A stretch of 59,088 bases of DNA from an uncultured bacterium (lineage in GTDB: Bacteria; Bacillota; Clostridia; Peptostreptococcales; Anaerovoracaceae): NCBI GenBank assembly GCA_905214225.1, contig CAJMLL010000010.1:1-59088 (forward strand), given 5' to 3'. This document shows, one piece after another, positions 43,744 to 53,095 of the stretch (positions are counted from its first letter, which is position 1; each line of letters opens with the position of its first letter). A program made the translations under genes and the position numbers. The notes below the pieces were generated by a model, which was not told the origin of the DNA, did not search any database, and was given only the letters and a program-made list of their open reading frames with translations.

Positions 43744-45117
43744 ATGGATCAGTCCTTTATGAAAACCAGAAAAATACTGCCGCTGGTGATTTCCATGTCA
43801 CTTCCGATGGTGGTTTCTATGATTGTCAATTCGCTGTACAACATCGTGGACAGCTTTTTTGTGGCAAAAATCAGTGAGGATGCCATGACGGCTCTTTCGC
43901 TGGTATTTCCCATCCAGAATCTGATGGCCGCTGTCAGCATCGGATTCGGAGTCGGCGCAAACGCAGTAACTGCGTATTTCCTTGGTGCTCAGGAGAAGCG
44001 GCAGGCGGATGGCGCCGCTTCCCTGAGTCTTCTTTTGTCCCTGCTCCATGCTGCGATCCTGACGATCGTTCTCACCCTGACCGCAAAGTCATTCCTGAGG
44101 CAGTTCACCAGTGATCCGCTTATTCTCCGTTACGGATGTCAGTATGCCTGGATCGTGCTGGGCGCGTCGGTTGTCATGCAGGTGGAGCTGGTGTACGAGA
44201 AACTGTTTCAGGCAGTCGGAAAGATGAAGGTGACGATGATCGGCCTTTCCGCGGGCTGCCTGACTAACATTATCCTCGACCCGGTGATGATTTTCGGACT
44301 CGGTCCCTGCCCGAGAATGGGAATCCGCGGAGCAGCCATCGCCACCGTCATCGGGCAGATCGTGTCGCTGGTCATTTATCTGCTCTTGTGGAGGCGCGGA
44401 AGCCTGCCGCTCCATCTTTCTCTGAAACTCGGCTGGAACTACCGCCGCCTCTGGAAAAGGCTGTATATTATCGGCATTCCGGCGATTTTCAATCAGGCGC
44501 TGCCGTCTGTCATGATCACCGCGCTGAACGCGATTCTCGCCACGATTTCCCCGGTGTACGTACTGATTCTGGGCGTGTATTACAAGCTCCAGACCTTCAT
44601 TTATCTGGCGGCAAATGGAATTATTCAAGGAGTGAGACCGATCGCGGCCTACAATTACGGTGCCGGAAAAATCGGACGGCTGAAGAAGATATTCAAGACC
44701 ACGCTGTTTCTGACTGCGGCAGTCATGGCCGTCGGGACCCTGCTCTGTATTCTGATCCCGCAGAATCTGATCGGCCTCTTCACTTCCAGCAGCGCGACGA
44801 TTCAGGCCGGAGCATGCGCTCTTCGCATCATCTGCCTGGGATTCATCGTGTCCACCGTGTCCGTTTCCGGCTGCGGCATGCTGGAAGGCATGGGATTTGG
44901 CCTGCAGTCGCTGATCATCTCTGTCCTGCGCTATGTCGCCGTCATTCTTCCCGCCGCCTTCATCCTGAGCAGATTTCTCGGCGCCGCCGGCGTCTGGAAT
45001 GCCTTCTGGCTTACCGAGCTGATTTCCGCCATTGCGGCACTTTTCATCGTCAAAACAGAAATGCGCAAGGTGGAGAGGGAAGCCGGGAAAGCCGCTTCTG
45101 GAGAGGCCCGCGTATAA
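43744..45117 (+). CDS. MATE-family multidrug/metabolite efflux transporter
   Basis: A 457-residue membrane protein with twelve hydrophobic segments in two related halves. The opening LPLVISMSLPMVVSMIVNSLYN, the half-repeat ISEDAMTALSLVFPIQNLM and the later ISPVYVLILGVYYKL fit the NorM/DinF-type MATE group, which exports cationic compounds in exchange for Na+ or H+. GAGAGGAG precedes the ATG. It has a dedicated promoter and structured leader, which suggests ligand-responsive control. The substrate is unknown. Confidence 0.92.
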   Translation: MDQSFMKTRKILPLVISMSLPMVVSMIVNSLYNIVDSFFVAKISEDAMTALSLVFPIQNLMAAVSIGFGVGANAVTAYFLGAQEKRQADGAASLSLLLSLLHAAILTIVLTLTAKSFLRQFTSDPLILRYGCQYAWIVLGASVVMQVELVYEKLFQAVGKMKVTMIGLSAGCLTNIILDPVMIFGLGPCPRMGIRGAAIATVIGQIVSLVIYLLLWRRGSLPLHLSLKLGWNYRRLWKRLYIIGIPAIFNQALPSVMITALNAILATISPVYVLILGVYYKLQTFIYLAANGIIQGVRPIAAYNYGAGKIGRLKKIFKTTLFLTAAVMAVGTLLCILIPQNLIGLFTSSSATIQAGACALRIICLGFIVSTVSVSGCGMLEGMGFGLQSLIISVLRYVAVILPAAFILSRFLGAAGVWNAFWLTELISAIAALFIVKTEMRKVEREAGKAASGEARV

Positions 45118-45250
45118 GGCAGGCAGAAGAATTATTTTTCAGCAGGGAACAGGATTAAGAAGTTTCCCGTTAACAACTGCATAGAAAAACACGGCGGCCA
45201 TTCGGTATTCGCTGAAAGAATGACAGATGGAAACCGTGTTGAAGTCAGAG

Positions 45251-45284
45251 AGAACCGGCAGGGATTATTCCGCCGGTTCTTTTG
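45251..45284 (+). terminator. Intrinsic terminator after the MATE gene
   Basis: AGAACCGGC (45251-45259) pairs with GCCGGTTCT (45272-45280), followed by TTTT. The stem overlaps the last codons of the convergent thioesterase gene. Confidence 0.75.
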
Positions 45285-45699
45285 TTCTGCCTCCCTGAAG
45301 AGGTGTTTTCAGTTTCATAATGGTAAAAATTCCGCGGCAGTACAGCGTGCCTTCACGGTCTTTTACATCCGCCTCAAAAACCATAACTCGGCGGCCGTGC
45401 TTGATTTCTCTGGCTTCGGCGAAAAGCTCGGGAACATTGATGGCGGCTCTGAGAAAATGCATGGAACTGTCGACAGTGGTGATCTGAATGCCGTATGAAG
45501 AGGCCGCAGATCCGCAGGCAATGTCACAGAGGGTAAACAGCAGCCCGCCATGTACGGAATGGGTCGGATTCTGCAGCTCCGGGGTGATTTTTACCCAGGC
45601 CTTTGCGTATCCTTTACTTAATTCCGTCACCTTGATTCCCTGTTTGATGGCAAAGGCATTCGTTTTATTTCTTAAATCCATGATTTCCTGATAGGTCAT
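45265..45699 (-). CDS. Hotdog-fold thioesterase (PaaI family)
   Basis: A 144-residue hotdog enzyme that hydrolyses acyl-CoA thioesters. The motif NPTHSVHGGLLFTLCDIA near residues 43-60 carries the PaaI HGG signature with the catalytic aspartate following. GRRVMVFEADVKD is the family's later strand. It has no neighbour on its strand, and its C-terminus (GGRTKEPAE) is encoded inside the terminator of the convergent MATE gene. The CoA substrate is not predicted. Confidence 0.88.
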   Translation of the reverse strand: MTYQEIMDLRNKTNAFAIKQGIKVTELSKGYAKAWVKITPELQNPTHSVHGGLLFTLCDIACGSAASSYGIQITTVDSSMHFLRAAINVPELFAEAREIKHGRRVMVFEADVKDREGTLYCRGIFTIMKLKTPLQGGRTKEPAE

Positions 45700-45952
45700 T
45701 TCTATTCTCCTTCCAAATGTTTTCTATTTTGTATTGTACCTGCATTGGTCCTTAAAATCAAAAATGAAAAAGGTATTTTTCCTGGCGGAAAGGACAGGCC
45801 GGAGATCTTGGATGAAGGAATTCTGTGCATGTGTACAAAAGTTAAATGCGATTTTGTTCAGCATAATCAGGAAATTTGTGATACGATAAATATATTGGAG
45901 ATAATTTAACGATCGAAAGAGAGTGCGAGAATTACATACTGGAGGTAAGATG

Positions 45953-47131
45953 ATGAGAGATTTCATGTATTTTGACCCTGTCAGGGTATTATTCGGATGC
46001 GGAGCACTTGGAAAGCTGCATGAGCAGAAGCTGCCGGGAAAGAAAGCGCTGATCTGCATTTCCAACGGAAAGTCCACCATTAAGAATGGTTCTCTGGATA
46101 AGCTGAAATCAGAGCTTGATAAGGCCGGATGTACTTATGAAGTGTTTAATAAGATTGCGGCTAACCCGCTGAAGGCAGTGGTTGAAGAAGGCGCGAAGCT
46201 TGCCGAAGAATCCGGATGTGATTTTGTCGTTGCTCTGGGAGGCGGCTCCGTCATGGACGCGTCCAAGGTAATTGCCATGCTGGCTGCTCAGCCATCGGAT
46301 GATCTCTGGGACTACGCAGGCGGAATTACCGGTAAGGGAAAGCCGATTGAAAATGAACCGCTTCCTTTTATCGCCATTACTACGTCAGCAGGAACCGGTT
46401 CTGAAGTCGATACCGTAGGCGTCATCACCAATCCGGAGACGAATGAGAAGATCGGTATCGGCCGTGTCGACTGCATGTTTGCGGATCTTGCCATCGTCGA
46501 TCCGGAACTGATGAAAACGGTTCCGCCTAAATTCACGGCTTTCCAGGGATTTGATGCCCTGTTCCATTCTCTGGAAGGATACATTTCCAATAAAAACAGC
46601 CTGATGAGCGATATGATTCAGCGTGCTGCCATTGAGAATATCGGAAAATATCTGCCGCGTGCCGTTGCGGACGGAAGCGATATGGAAGCAAGAGAAGCTA
46701 TGGCTTTTGCCAATACGATGTCCGGATATTCCATGGTTGTCACTTCCTGCACATCGGAACATTCCATGGAGCATGCCATGAGCGCATTCCATCCGGATCT
46801 TCCGCACGGAGCCGGCCTGATCATGCTCTCTAAGGAGTATTTCAGCTACTGGATCAACCGTCATGTCTGTGATGACCGTTTCATCGATATGGCCCGCTTC
46901 CTTGGAAAGCATGACGCGGACAAGCCGGAAGATTTCCTGGATGCACTGACGGATCTTCAGAAAGCCTGTGGCGTAGACCAGCTGAAGATGTCCGATTTCG
47001 GCATCCAGAAGGATGAGTGTCATGCGATGGCAGAGAATGCAAAAACAGCCATGGCCGGACTCTTCAAGGCAGATCCTGCGGAAATGCCGCTGGAAGACTG
47101 CGAGAAGATCTATGAAAAGGCATATAAATAA
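45953..47131 (+). CDS. Iron-containing alcohol dehydrogenase
   Basis: A 392-residue group III alcohol dehydrogenase that interconverts alcohols and aldehydes with NAD(P)H. The dinucleotide motif GGGSVMDASK is near residue 96-105. Iron ligands fit the aspartate near 195, the histidine in LFHSLEGYIS near 200, and two histidines in MEHAMSAFHPDLPHGAGL near 262-280. Relatives include butanol and propanediol dehydrogenases of Clostridia. GGAGG precedes tandem ATGs at 45950 and 45953; the second has better spacing. The physiological alcohol is not known. Confidence 0.93.
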   Translation: MRDFMYFDPVRVLFGCGALGKLHEQKLPGKKALICISNGKSTIKNGSLDKLKSELDKAGCTYEVFNKIAANPLKAVVEEGAKLAEESGCDFVVALGGGSVMDASKVIAMLAAQPSDDLWDYAGGITGKGKPIENEPLPFIAITTSAGTGSEVDTVGVITNPETNEKIGIGRVDCMFADLAIVDPELMKTVPPKFTAFQGFDALFHSLEGYISNKNSLMSDMIQRAAIENIGKYLPRAVADGSDMEAREAMAFANTMSGYSMVVTSCTSEHSMEHAMSAFHPDLPHGAGLIMLSKEYFSYWINRHVCDDRFIDMARFLGKHDADKPEDFLDALTDLQKACGVDQLKMSDFGIQKDECHAMAENAKTAMAGLFKADPAEMPLEDCEKIYEKAYK

Positions 47132-47157
47132 GGCTCCTTTCAGTGATATACTTTTTA

Positions 47158-47200
47158 GGGAAACTCTCTGCGGAATGAATCTGCGGGGAGTTTCCTGTTA
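47158..47200 (+). terminator. Terminator-like hairpin after the alcohol dehydrogenase
   Basis: GGAAACTC (47159-47166) pairs with GAGTTTCC (47188-47195), with an inner CTGCGG/CTGCGG-type partial pairing, then TGTTAT. Confidence 0.5.
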
Positions 47201-47318
47201 TCATTGTCTGGCCGGATCTGACCAGGCCGGAGGCTGATCTTCCGGTGTTTTACAAAGTGTAAGTAGGGAGCAGGAAGATATCAAGTGTCAGGGAAGGAAA
47301 ACTGGCTTTCAACGCCTT

Positions 47319-47343
47319 CGGGCCCTTGCCCGTTCTGTTTTTG
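47319..47343 (+). terminator. Weak terminator-like hairpin in the 47.1-47.6 kb gap
   Basis: CGGGC (47319-47323) pairs with GCCCG (47328-47332) with a TTCTGTTTTTG tract after it. It lies in 460 bp of otherwise featureless DNA before pyk. Confidence 0.35.
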
Positions 47344-47440
47344 TCCGGCTGATCAGAAGAGCTGAATCTGCAAAAACTGAGAATTTCCCATTCTTCGGAT
47401 CAACTTTCTTATTTCAGTGGAACTCGGCCGTAAAATCACA

Positions 47441-47495
47441 TATAATAGTAACGGGTATAGGGCGCATGGAAGAGGGAAGTTTCTTCTGGTGCGCC
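47441..47495 (+). promoter_or_regulatory. pyk -10 box and 5' hairpin
   Basis: A perfect TATAAT at 47441-47446 with a poor -35 (TGGAAC). The transcript would begin near 47453 and quickly form GGCGCA (47461-47466)/TGCGCC (47490-47495) with an inner GAAGA/TCTTC, about 100 nt before pyk. Confidence 0.45.
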
Positions 47496-47595
47496 TATTG
47501 TATTATGAAATAATAAGTAGTTATGAATTAACATGCGGAAGCGGCAGGAACATAAGGACTGCTGAAGTTCTGCATCAGAAAGGCAGATAATAGAG

Positions 47596-49020
47596 ATGAG
47601 AAAGACCAAAATCATCTGCACCATCGGACCGGCATCGAATAATGAGGAGACCATAAAAGGGCTGTTTGAAGCCGGAATGAATGCGGGCAGATTCAATTTT
47701 TCACATGGTACATATGATGATCATGAACGCAATATCGCTATGTTCAGAAAAGTCAGAGATGAACTCGGACTGCCGGGCGCGGTGGTATTGGACACCAAGG
47801 GACCGGAAGTCCGGCTGAAGACCTTTAAAAACGGCCGGGTGGAGGTGAAGGACGGCCAGCCGTTTACCATTACAACCAGAGACATTGTAGGAGATGAAAA
47901 CGGAGTCTCCATTACCTTTGAACGCTTTGCGCAGGATGTCAATAAGGGCACGCATGTGCTGATTGATGACGGAAAAATCGTCATGCGGGTGGATTCCTGC
48001 ACGGATACGGATGTTAAGCTCACGGTTCTTCACGGCGGTGTGATCAGCGACCATAAGGGTGTGAATATCCCGAACGCAGACCTTTCGCTTCCGTTTATGT
48101 CCGACAGGGATAAATCTGATCTGCTGTTCGGCATCGAGCAGGGTGTGGACTATGTTGCCGCGTCTTTTGTAAGGACTGCGGATGATGTCCGCCAGATGCG
48201 TCACTTCCTTGAGGTAAATGGGGGAAAGGACATCCAGATCATTGCGAAGATCGAGAGTGTACAGGGTGTCAAGAACTTCGAGGAAATTCTGAAGGAAGTC
48301 GACGGCATCATGATCGCCAGAGGCGATATGGGTGTGGAAATCCCGTTTGAGAAGGTTCCGGGAATCCAGAAGAGATTCATCCGCCGATGCGTTCAGTCTG
48401 GTAAAATCGTTATCACGGCAACCCAGATGCTGGAGTCGATGATTTCTTCCCCGCTTCCGACCAGAGCTGAAATTACTGATGTAGCGAATGCGGTATATGA
48501 AGGAACTTCCGCGGTCATGCTGTCGGGAGAGACTGCTGCCGGCGAATTTCCGGTGGAGGCGGTCCAGGCCATGAGCAGAATCGCCCTTCAGGCGGAAGAA
48601 GATAAGAAGAACAGCTATTCTGCGCAGAATGAGCAGATCTGGCATGAAATGGACACGAAAGATGTGACCAATGCAGTAGGGCACGCAGCCAGCGTTCTGG
48701 CGCACGATCTGGAGGCAAAATGCATCTTTGCCATAACGCAGACCGGATTTACAGCAAGGAGACTGTCGAAATTCCAGCCGGATATTCCGATTATCGGAGC
48801 AACGCCGGATGAAAAGACCTTCCATCAGCTTGCTCTGGTCTGGGGTGTACAGCCGCTCCGGGCAGAACAGAAGGCCAGACTGGCAGAACTCTACCGCCAC
48901 TGCGTTGATCAGGCGCTGAAAAAACACTTCATCGGTGAAGGAAGTCTGGTTGTTATGACTGCAGGTGTTCCGATCGGAAGAGCCGGAGATACCAATATCA
49001 TCCGCGTTATGTATGCGTAA
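47596..49020 (+). CDS. pyk: Pyruvate kinase
   Basis: A 474-residue glycolytic enzyme that converts phosphoenolpyruvate and ADP to pyruvate and ATP. The opening TKIICTIGPASNNEETI, the catalytic block MIARGDMGVEIPFEKVP near residues 235-250 and the segment ATQMLESMISSPLPTRAE are standard. It lacks the C-terminal PEP-utiliser domain found in many Bacillota pyruvate kinases and is close to enterobacterial length. The start follows AGGCAG. It stands alone between two intergenic regions. Confidence 0.97.
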   Translation: MRKTKIICTIGPASNNEETIKGLFEAGMNAGRFNFSHGTYDDHERNIAMFRKVRDELGLPGAVVLDTKGPEVRLKTFKNGRVEVKDGQPFTITTRDIVGDENGVSITFERFAQDVNKGTHVLIDDGKIVMRVDSCTDTDVKLTVLHGGVISDHKGVNIPNADLSLPFMSDRDKSDLLFGIEQGVDYVAASFVRTADDVRQMRHFLEVNGGKDIQIIAKIESVQGVKNFEEILKEVDGIMIARGDMGVEIPFEKVPGIQKRFIRRCVQSGKIVITATQMLESMISSPLPTRAEITDVANAVYEGTSAVMLSGETAAGEFPVEAVQAMSRIALQAEEDKKNSYSAQNEQIWHEMDTKDVTNAVGHAASVLAHDLEAKCIFAITQTGFTARRLSKFQPDIPIIGATPDEKTFHQLALVWGVQPLRAEQKARLAELYRHCVDQALKKHFIGEGSLVVMTAGVPIGRAGDTNIIRVMYA

Positions 49021-49043
49021 GCGATTTATTTAACGCCGATTTG

Positions 49044-49052
49044 TGGTATACT
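49044..49052 (+). promoter_or_regulatory. Extended -10 promoter for the murC operon
   Basis: TGGTATACT is an extended -10 (TG at 49044-49045, TATACT at 49047-49052). The start would be near 49058. Confidence 0.5.
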
Positions 49053-49114
49053 AAGACAGACCGGCTCTGCGGAATAGTGCTGCAGAGCGTAATAAAATCA
49101 GGAGGAGTGTGTCA

Positions 49115-50497
49115 ATGGTAGATTTGACTAAATATAAGAATATACATTGTATCGGAGTCGGCGGAATTGGTGTTTCCGCACTGGCGGAGATTATGGTATC
49201 CAGAGGATATAAGGTATCCGGATCGGATATGAAGGAATCCGCAATCACTGATCACCTGGCATCCATGGGTGTCAAGGTCCAGATCGGACACCGTGCGGAA
49301 AACGTAGAGGATGCGGATCTGATCGTCTATTCTGCGGCTATTGCAGAGACCAACCCGGAGGTCGTCCGTGCAAAGGAGCTGGGAATCCCGATGATTCCGA
49401 GAGCTGAGCTTCTGGGGACACTGATGAACGAGCATACGAACAGCATTGCGGTCAGCGGAACACATGGAAAGACGACGACAACGTCCATGATTTCCCTGAT
49501 CATCAGAAATGCCGCGCTGGACCCGACCATCGTTGTCGGAGGAGAGCTGGCGGAAATCGGCGGAAACGTACGCGTCGGACACGGCGACTATTTCGTCGCT
49601 GAGGCCTGTGAGTACAGAGACAGCTTCCTGCAGCTGCGTCCTAAGATCGAGATCATTCTGAACATCGATTCCGATCATCTGGATTATTTCAAGGATGTGG
49701 AGCACATTGAGTCTTCCTTTGAGAAATTCGCCGGATTCGTTCCAAATGACGGAATGATCATCGCCTATGATGCCAACCCGTTCGTTGAAGAGGCCACCAA
49801 GGGGAAGAACAACGTTATCCACTACGGATACAACAGCAGCTCCGACTATCATATCGTCAACGTAAAATTCCATGAAGGATATCCGTCCTTTGATGTGGAG
49901 CATAATGGAAAGAAACTCGGACGTGTAGAACTGTCCATTCCGGGAGAGCATAACATCCTGAATGCGACGGCCGCTTTCGCATGCTGCAATGAACTGGGCA
50001 TCGATGTAAAGACCATCACGGATACGCTGAAGGGCTTTAACGGTATTCAGAGACGTTTCAATGTCCGCGGCATGTTCGGAAACGGTGTCCGTCTGGTTGA
50101 CGACTATGCGCACCATCCGACAGAAATCAAGGCGACACTGACCGGAGCGGAGAAGTTCCCGCATAATAAACTGTGGGTTGTCTTCCAGCCGCACACATAC
50201 ACCAGAACACTGGCGCTCTTTGACGGTTTTGCCGATGCCCTGGAAGAAGCGGATGTCATTATTCTTGCAGATATCTACGCTGCAAGAGAGAAGGATATCT
50301 ACAATGTTTCCTCTGAGAAGCTGGCAAAAACGATTCATGAGCAGAAACCGGACAAGGAAGTCCTCTATATGCCGGATTTCCATGAAATCGCTGACTTCGT
50401 CAGAAAGAACGCAAAGAAAGGTGACATGGTCATCACCATGGGTGCCGGAGACGTTTACAAGGTTGGAGACTACATTCTGGAGGCAGAAAATAAATAA
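49115..50497 (+). CDS. murC: UDP-N-acetylmuramate--L-alanine ligase
   Basis: A 460-residue cytoplasmic enzyme that adds L-alanine to UDP-MurNAc, the first peptide step of wall precursor synthesis. GVGGIGVSALAE near residue 11-22 binds the UDP-sugar, SGTHGKTTTTSM near 113 is the P-loop, and DDYAHHPTEIKATL near 331 completes the Mur ligase set. AGGAGG at 49100-49105 supports ATG 49115, two codons inside the open frame. Its stop overlaps the start of the next gene by one base. Confidence 0.97.
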   Translation: MVDLTKYKNIHCIGVGGIGVSALAEIMVSRGYKVSGSDMKESAITDHLASMGVKVQIGHRAENVEDADLIVYSAAIAETNPEVVRAKELGIPMIPRAELLGTLMNEHTNSIAVSGTHGKTTTTSMISLIIRNAALDPTIVVGGELAEIGGNVRVGHGDYFVAEACEYRDSFLQLRPKIEIILNIDSDHLDYFKDVEHIESSFEKFAGFVPNDGMIIAYDANPFVEEATKGKNNVIHYGYNSSSDYHIVNVKFHEGYPSFDVEHNGKKLGRVELSIPGEHNILNATAAFACCNELGIDVKTITDTLKGFNGIQRRFNVRGMFGNGVRLVDDYAHHPTEIKATLTGAEKFPHNKLWVVFQPHTYTRTLALFDGFADALEEADVIILADIYAAREKDIYNVSSEKLAKTIHEQKPDKEVLYMPDFHEIADFVRKNAKKGDMVITMGAGDVYKVGDYILEAENK

Positions 50498-51201
50498 TGA
50501 AGCTGGAAGAATATAAGAAAAAAGAACAGGAAAGACTGGATATTGCAATCCGCCATCTGGAAAACGGCGTGGACATTGCAGATATTCATTCTGTATACAT
50601 TGACCCTTCCGTTGAGATTGAGCCGGGCGCATACCTCGGCCCATGCGTAACCCTGGAAGGAAAGACACATATCGGAGCTGGAAGCAGAATCATGCAGAAC
50701 AGCAGAATCGTGGACTCGGAAATCGGAGAAAATGTTCTGGTTCAGAGTTCGGTGATCCTTGAAAGTACGGTCGGAAACGGAACCAATGTCGGTCCGTTTG
50801 CTTATATGCGTCCGCATTCCCATGTGGGCGAAAACTGTAAAATCGGTGATTTCGTCGAGATTAAGAATTCAACCTTCGGAGATGGGTCCAAGTCCGCCCA
50901 TCTGACCTATATCGGAGACGCGGATGTCGGAAAAGATGTCAATCTCGGCTGCGGAATTGTTTTTGTCAACTATGACGGAAATGAAAAGCACAGGACGACA
51001 GTCGGAGACGGCGCGTTTATCGGCTGCAATACCAACCTGATCTCACCGGTAAATGTTGGCGATGGCGCCTATATTGCCGCGGGAAGCACACTGACAGAGG
51101 ATGTTCCGGAAAACGCTCTGGGAATTGCCAGAGAACGCCAGACGAATATCGAAGGATGGGCAGAACGCCGCGGGCTGTACAGACGCAATCATAAGAAATA
51201 A
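50497..51201 (+). CDS. GlmU acetyltransferase-domain protein without uridylyltransferase domain
   Basis: A 234-residue protein that corresponds to the C-terminal half of GlmU. A helical N-terminal linker (about 1-35) is followed by a left-handed beta helix made of hexapeptide repeats. The active-site histidine equivalent is H135 (SAHLTYIGD). NYDGNEKHRTTVGDGAFIGC and PVNVGDGAYIAAGSTLTEDV match GlmU closely. The N-terminal pyrophosphorylase domain is absent, so it would only acetylate glucosamine 1-phosphate. It sits where full-length glmU (gcaD) precedes prs in Bacillus, and it starts on the murC stop codon. Confidence 0.85.
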   Translation: MKLEEYKKKEQERLDIAIRHLENGVDIADIHSVYIDPSVEIEPGAYLGPCVTLEGKTHIGAGSRIMQNSRIVDSEIGENVLVQSSVILESTVGNGTNVGPFAYMRPHSHVGENCKIGDFVEIKNSTFGDGSKSAHLTYIGDADVGKDVNLGCGIVFVNYDGNEKHRTTVGDGAFIGCNTNLISPVNVGDGAYIAAGSTLTEDVPENALGIARERQTNIEGWAERRGLYRRNHKK

Positions 51202-51285
51202 CCGCCGCCTGACTGGAAATGTCCTGAGAAACGGCAGGACAGGCATGAAACAGAAAGGCGCGGAGTCGACAGGAGGTACGGCAAG

Positions 51286-52239
51286 ATGAATAATGGCTCT
51301 TTCTCTGAATTTAAAATTTTTGCGGGAAATTCTCATCCTGAACTTGCGGCGGAGATTGCCGGGAAACTGGACAAACCGCTGGGAAGATGCACAGTAACTA
51401 AGTTCAGCGATGGCGAGATTTCTGTAAATATCTGGGAAACCGTACGCGGAAGAGACATTTATATAGTCCAGTCCACATGCAATCCGGTAAATGACAATCT
51501 GATGGAGCTTTTGATCATGATTGACGCCATGAAGCGGGCTTCCGCCGGCAGAATCAACGCGGTCATTCCATATTACGGCTACGCCCGTCAGGACCGCAAG
51601 GCCAAGGCCAGAGACCCGATCAGTTCCAAGCTGGTCGCGAACATGATCGTCGCGGCAGGCGCAGACCGCATCCTTACGATGGACCTGCATGCGCCGCAGA
51701 TTCAGGGATATTTCGACATCCCGGTGGATCATCTGGTTGGTATGCCGATTCTCGCGAAGTATTTTAAGGAGAAGCGTCTGGAGCATCCGGTTGTGGTATC
51801 ACCAGATCACGGAAGCGTGACAAGAGCCAGAAATGTTGCCGAGTATCTGGACTGTCCGATTGCCATTGTCGACAAGCGCCGTCCGGAGCCGAATAAGTCC
51901 GAGATTATGAATATCATCGGTGATATTGAGGGGAAAGACTGCGTCATGGTCGACGATATGATCGATACCGCCGGAACCATTACCAATGCCGCTAACGCAC
52001 TGAAGAAGATGGGCGCCAATACCGTCCTCGCCGGTGCCACACACGCGGTTCTGTCCGGCCCTGCAATTCAGCGTCTGCAGGATTCCGCGATTTCCGAACT
52101 GGTTCTCCTGAACACCATTCCGATTCCGGAAGAGAAGAAGATCGACAAGATGACACTTCTTTCCGTCGCCCCGCTGTTTGCCGAGGCGATTACCAGAGTC
52201 TTCACCAACGGATCGGTCAGCGTTCTGTTCGAGAAGTAG
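51286..52239 (+). CDS. prs: Ribose-phosphate pyrophosphokinase
   Basis: A 317-residue enzyme that makes PRPP from ribose 5-phosphate and ATP, for nucleotide, histidine and tryptophan synthesis. [13 protein letters not shown] opens the chain, the metal-binding segment [13 protein letters not shown] is near residue 167, and the PRPP-binding [14 protein letters not shown] near 223-236 is complete. It has the canonical 315-320 length and AGGAGGT upstream of the ATG. It follows the GlmU-like gene by 84 bp, the same order as in Bacillus. Confidence 0.97.
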   Translation: MNNGSFSEFKIFAGNSHPELAAEIAGKLDKPLGRCTVTKFSDGEISVNIWETVRGRDIYIVQSTCNPVNDNLMELLIMIDAMKRASAGRINAVIPYYGYARQDRKAKARDPISSKLVANMIVAAGADRILTMDLHAPQIQGYFDIPVDHLVGMPILAKYFKEKRLEHPVVVSPDHGSVTRARNVAEYLDCPIAIVDKRRPEPNKSEIMNIIGDIEGKDCVMVDDMIDTAGTITNAANALKKMGANTVLAGATHAVLSGPAIQRLQDSAISELVLLNTIPIPEEKKIDKMTLLSVAPLFAEAITRVFTNGSVSVLFEK

Positions 52240-52380
52240 GACAAAAGGAAAACGTAAGAAAACACAGGCTGCGGCTCTGCGGGCTGCTTCGACTTATCCA
52301 TTAGAAAAAGAAATGGCAGAAGGGCCTTCCAGCAGGGTACAGAAAGAGAAAAATATAAAAATAAGAGAAGTGAATACGGT

Positions 52381-52417
52381 CTGCCGGACAGAGGGTCTGC
52401 TCTTCCGGCAGGCCTTT
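52381..52417 (+). terminator. Intrinsic terminator between prs and pth
   Basis: CTGCCGGA (52381-52388) pairs with TCCGGCAG (52404-52411), followed by GCCTTTT. The T-run ends only four bases before the pth ribosome site GAGGTG (52421-52426). Confidence 0.7.
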
Positions 52418-52429
52418 TATGAGGTGTAT

Positions 52430-53095
52430 ATGTATATCATTGCAGGATTGGGAAATCCCGGAAAAAAATATGAAAATACCAGACATAATCTGGGGTTTAT
52501 AATGATCGACCGGCTGGCAGATCAGCTGGGAGTCAGCGTAAACCGGAGTAAATTCAAGGCACTGATCGGAGAAGGACGGATCGGAACGGAAAAAGTCATT
52601 CTGGTCAAGCCGCAGACCTACATGAATGAAAGCGGCCAGTCCATCCGGGAAGTCATGAATTTCTATAAAGTGGATCCGTCCCATCTGATCGTCATCTATG
52701 ATGATATGGAAATTCCGGTAGGGTCACTCCGAATTCGTCCGCATGGAAGTGCGGGAACACATAACGGAATGAAATCCGTCATTTACCAGATTCAGTCAGA
52801 CCAGTTCCCGAGAATCAGAATCGGTACCGGATCAGAACATATGGGAGACATTATTTCCTTTGTCCTGGGCGGTTTTAAGAAAGATGAGGTCCATCCGCTT
52901 GAAGAAGCCGTGGACAATGCCTGCCGCGCCGCAGAGTGCATCGTCACCGATGACGTCAACCTGGCAATGAACCGCTACAACACCAGACACCAGAAGAAAA
53001 AGAAATCTGCGGCGGGCAGAAAGCCAAGACAGACAGGCAGCACAGAAAACGATTCGCCGGATAAAAATAAAGTTTCGGAGGCAGAGAATGAGTAA
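52430..53095 (+). CDS. pth: Peptidyl-tRNA hydrolase
   Basis: A 221-residue enzyme that frees tRNA from peptidyl-tRNA dropped by ribosomes. The opening YIIAGLGNPGKKYENTRHN has the catalytic histidine in TRHNLGF near 19-23, and PQTYMNESGQS and DDMEIPVG follow. The core ends near residue 190; a basic, disordered tail of about 30 residues (KKKKSAAGRK...) is added. Open frame runs 84 codons upstream, but the family begins at 52430. Its end overlaps mfd by eight bases. Confidence 0.95.
   Translation: MYIIAGLGNPGKKYENTRHNLGFIMIDRLADQLGVSVNRSKFKALIGEGRIGTEKVILVKPQTYMNESGQSIREVMNFYKVDPSHLIVIYDDMEIPVGSLRIRPHGSAGTHNGMKSVIYQIQSDQFPRIRIGTGSEHMGDIISFVLGGFKKDEVHPLEEAVDNACRAAECIVTDDVNLAMNRYNTRHQKKKKSAAGRKPRQTGSTENDSPDKNKVSEAENE

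Noticed and set aside
52178..52429. 84-codon N-terminal extension of Pth
   Set aside because: It overlaps prs and a terminator, and the Pth fold starts at MYIIAGLGNPG.
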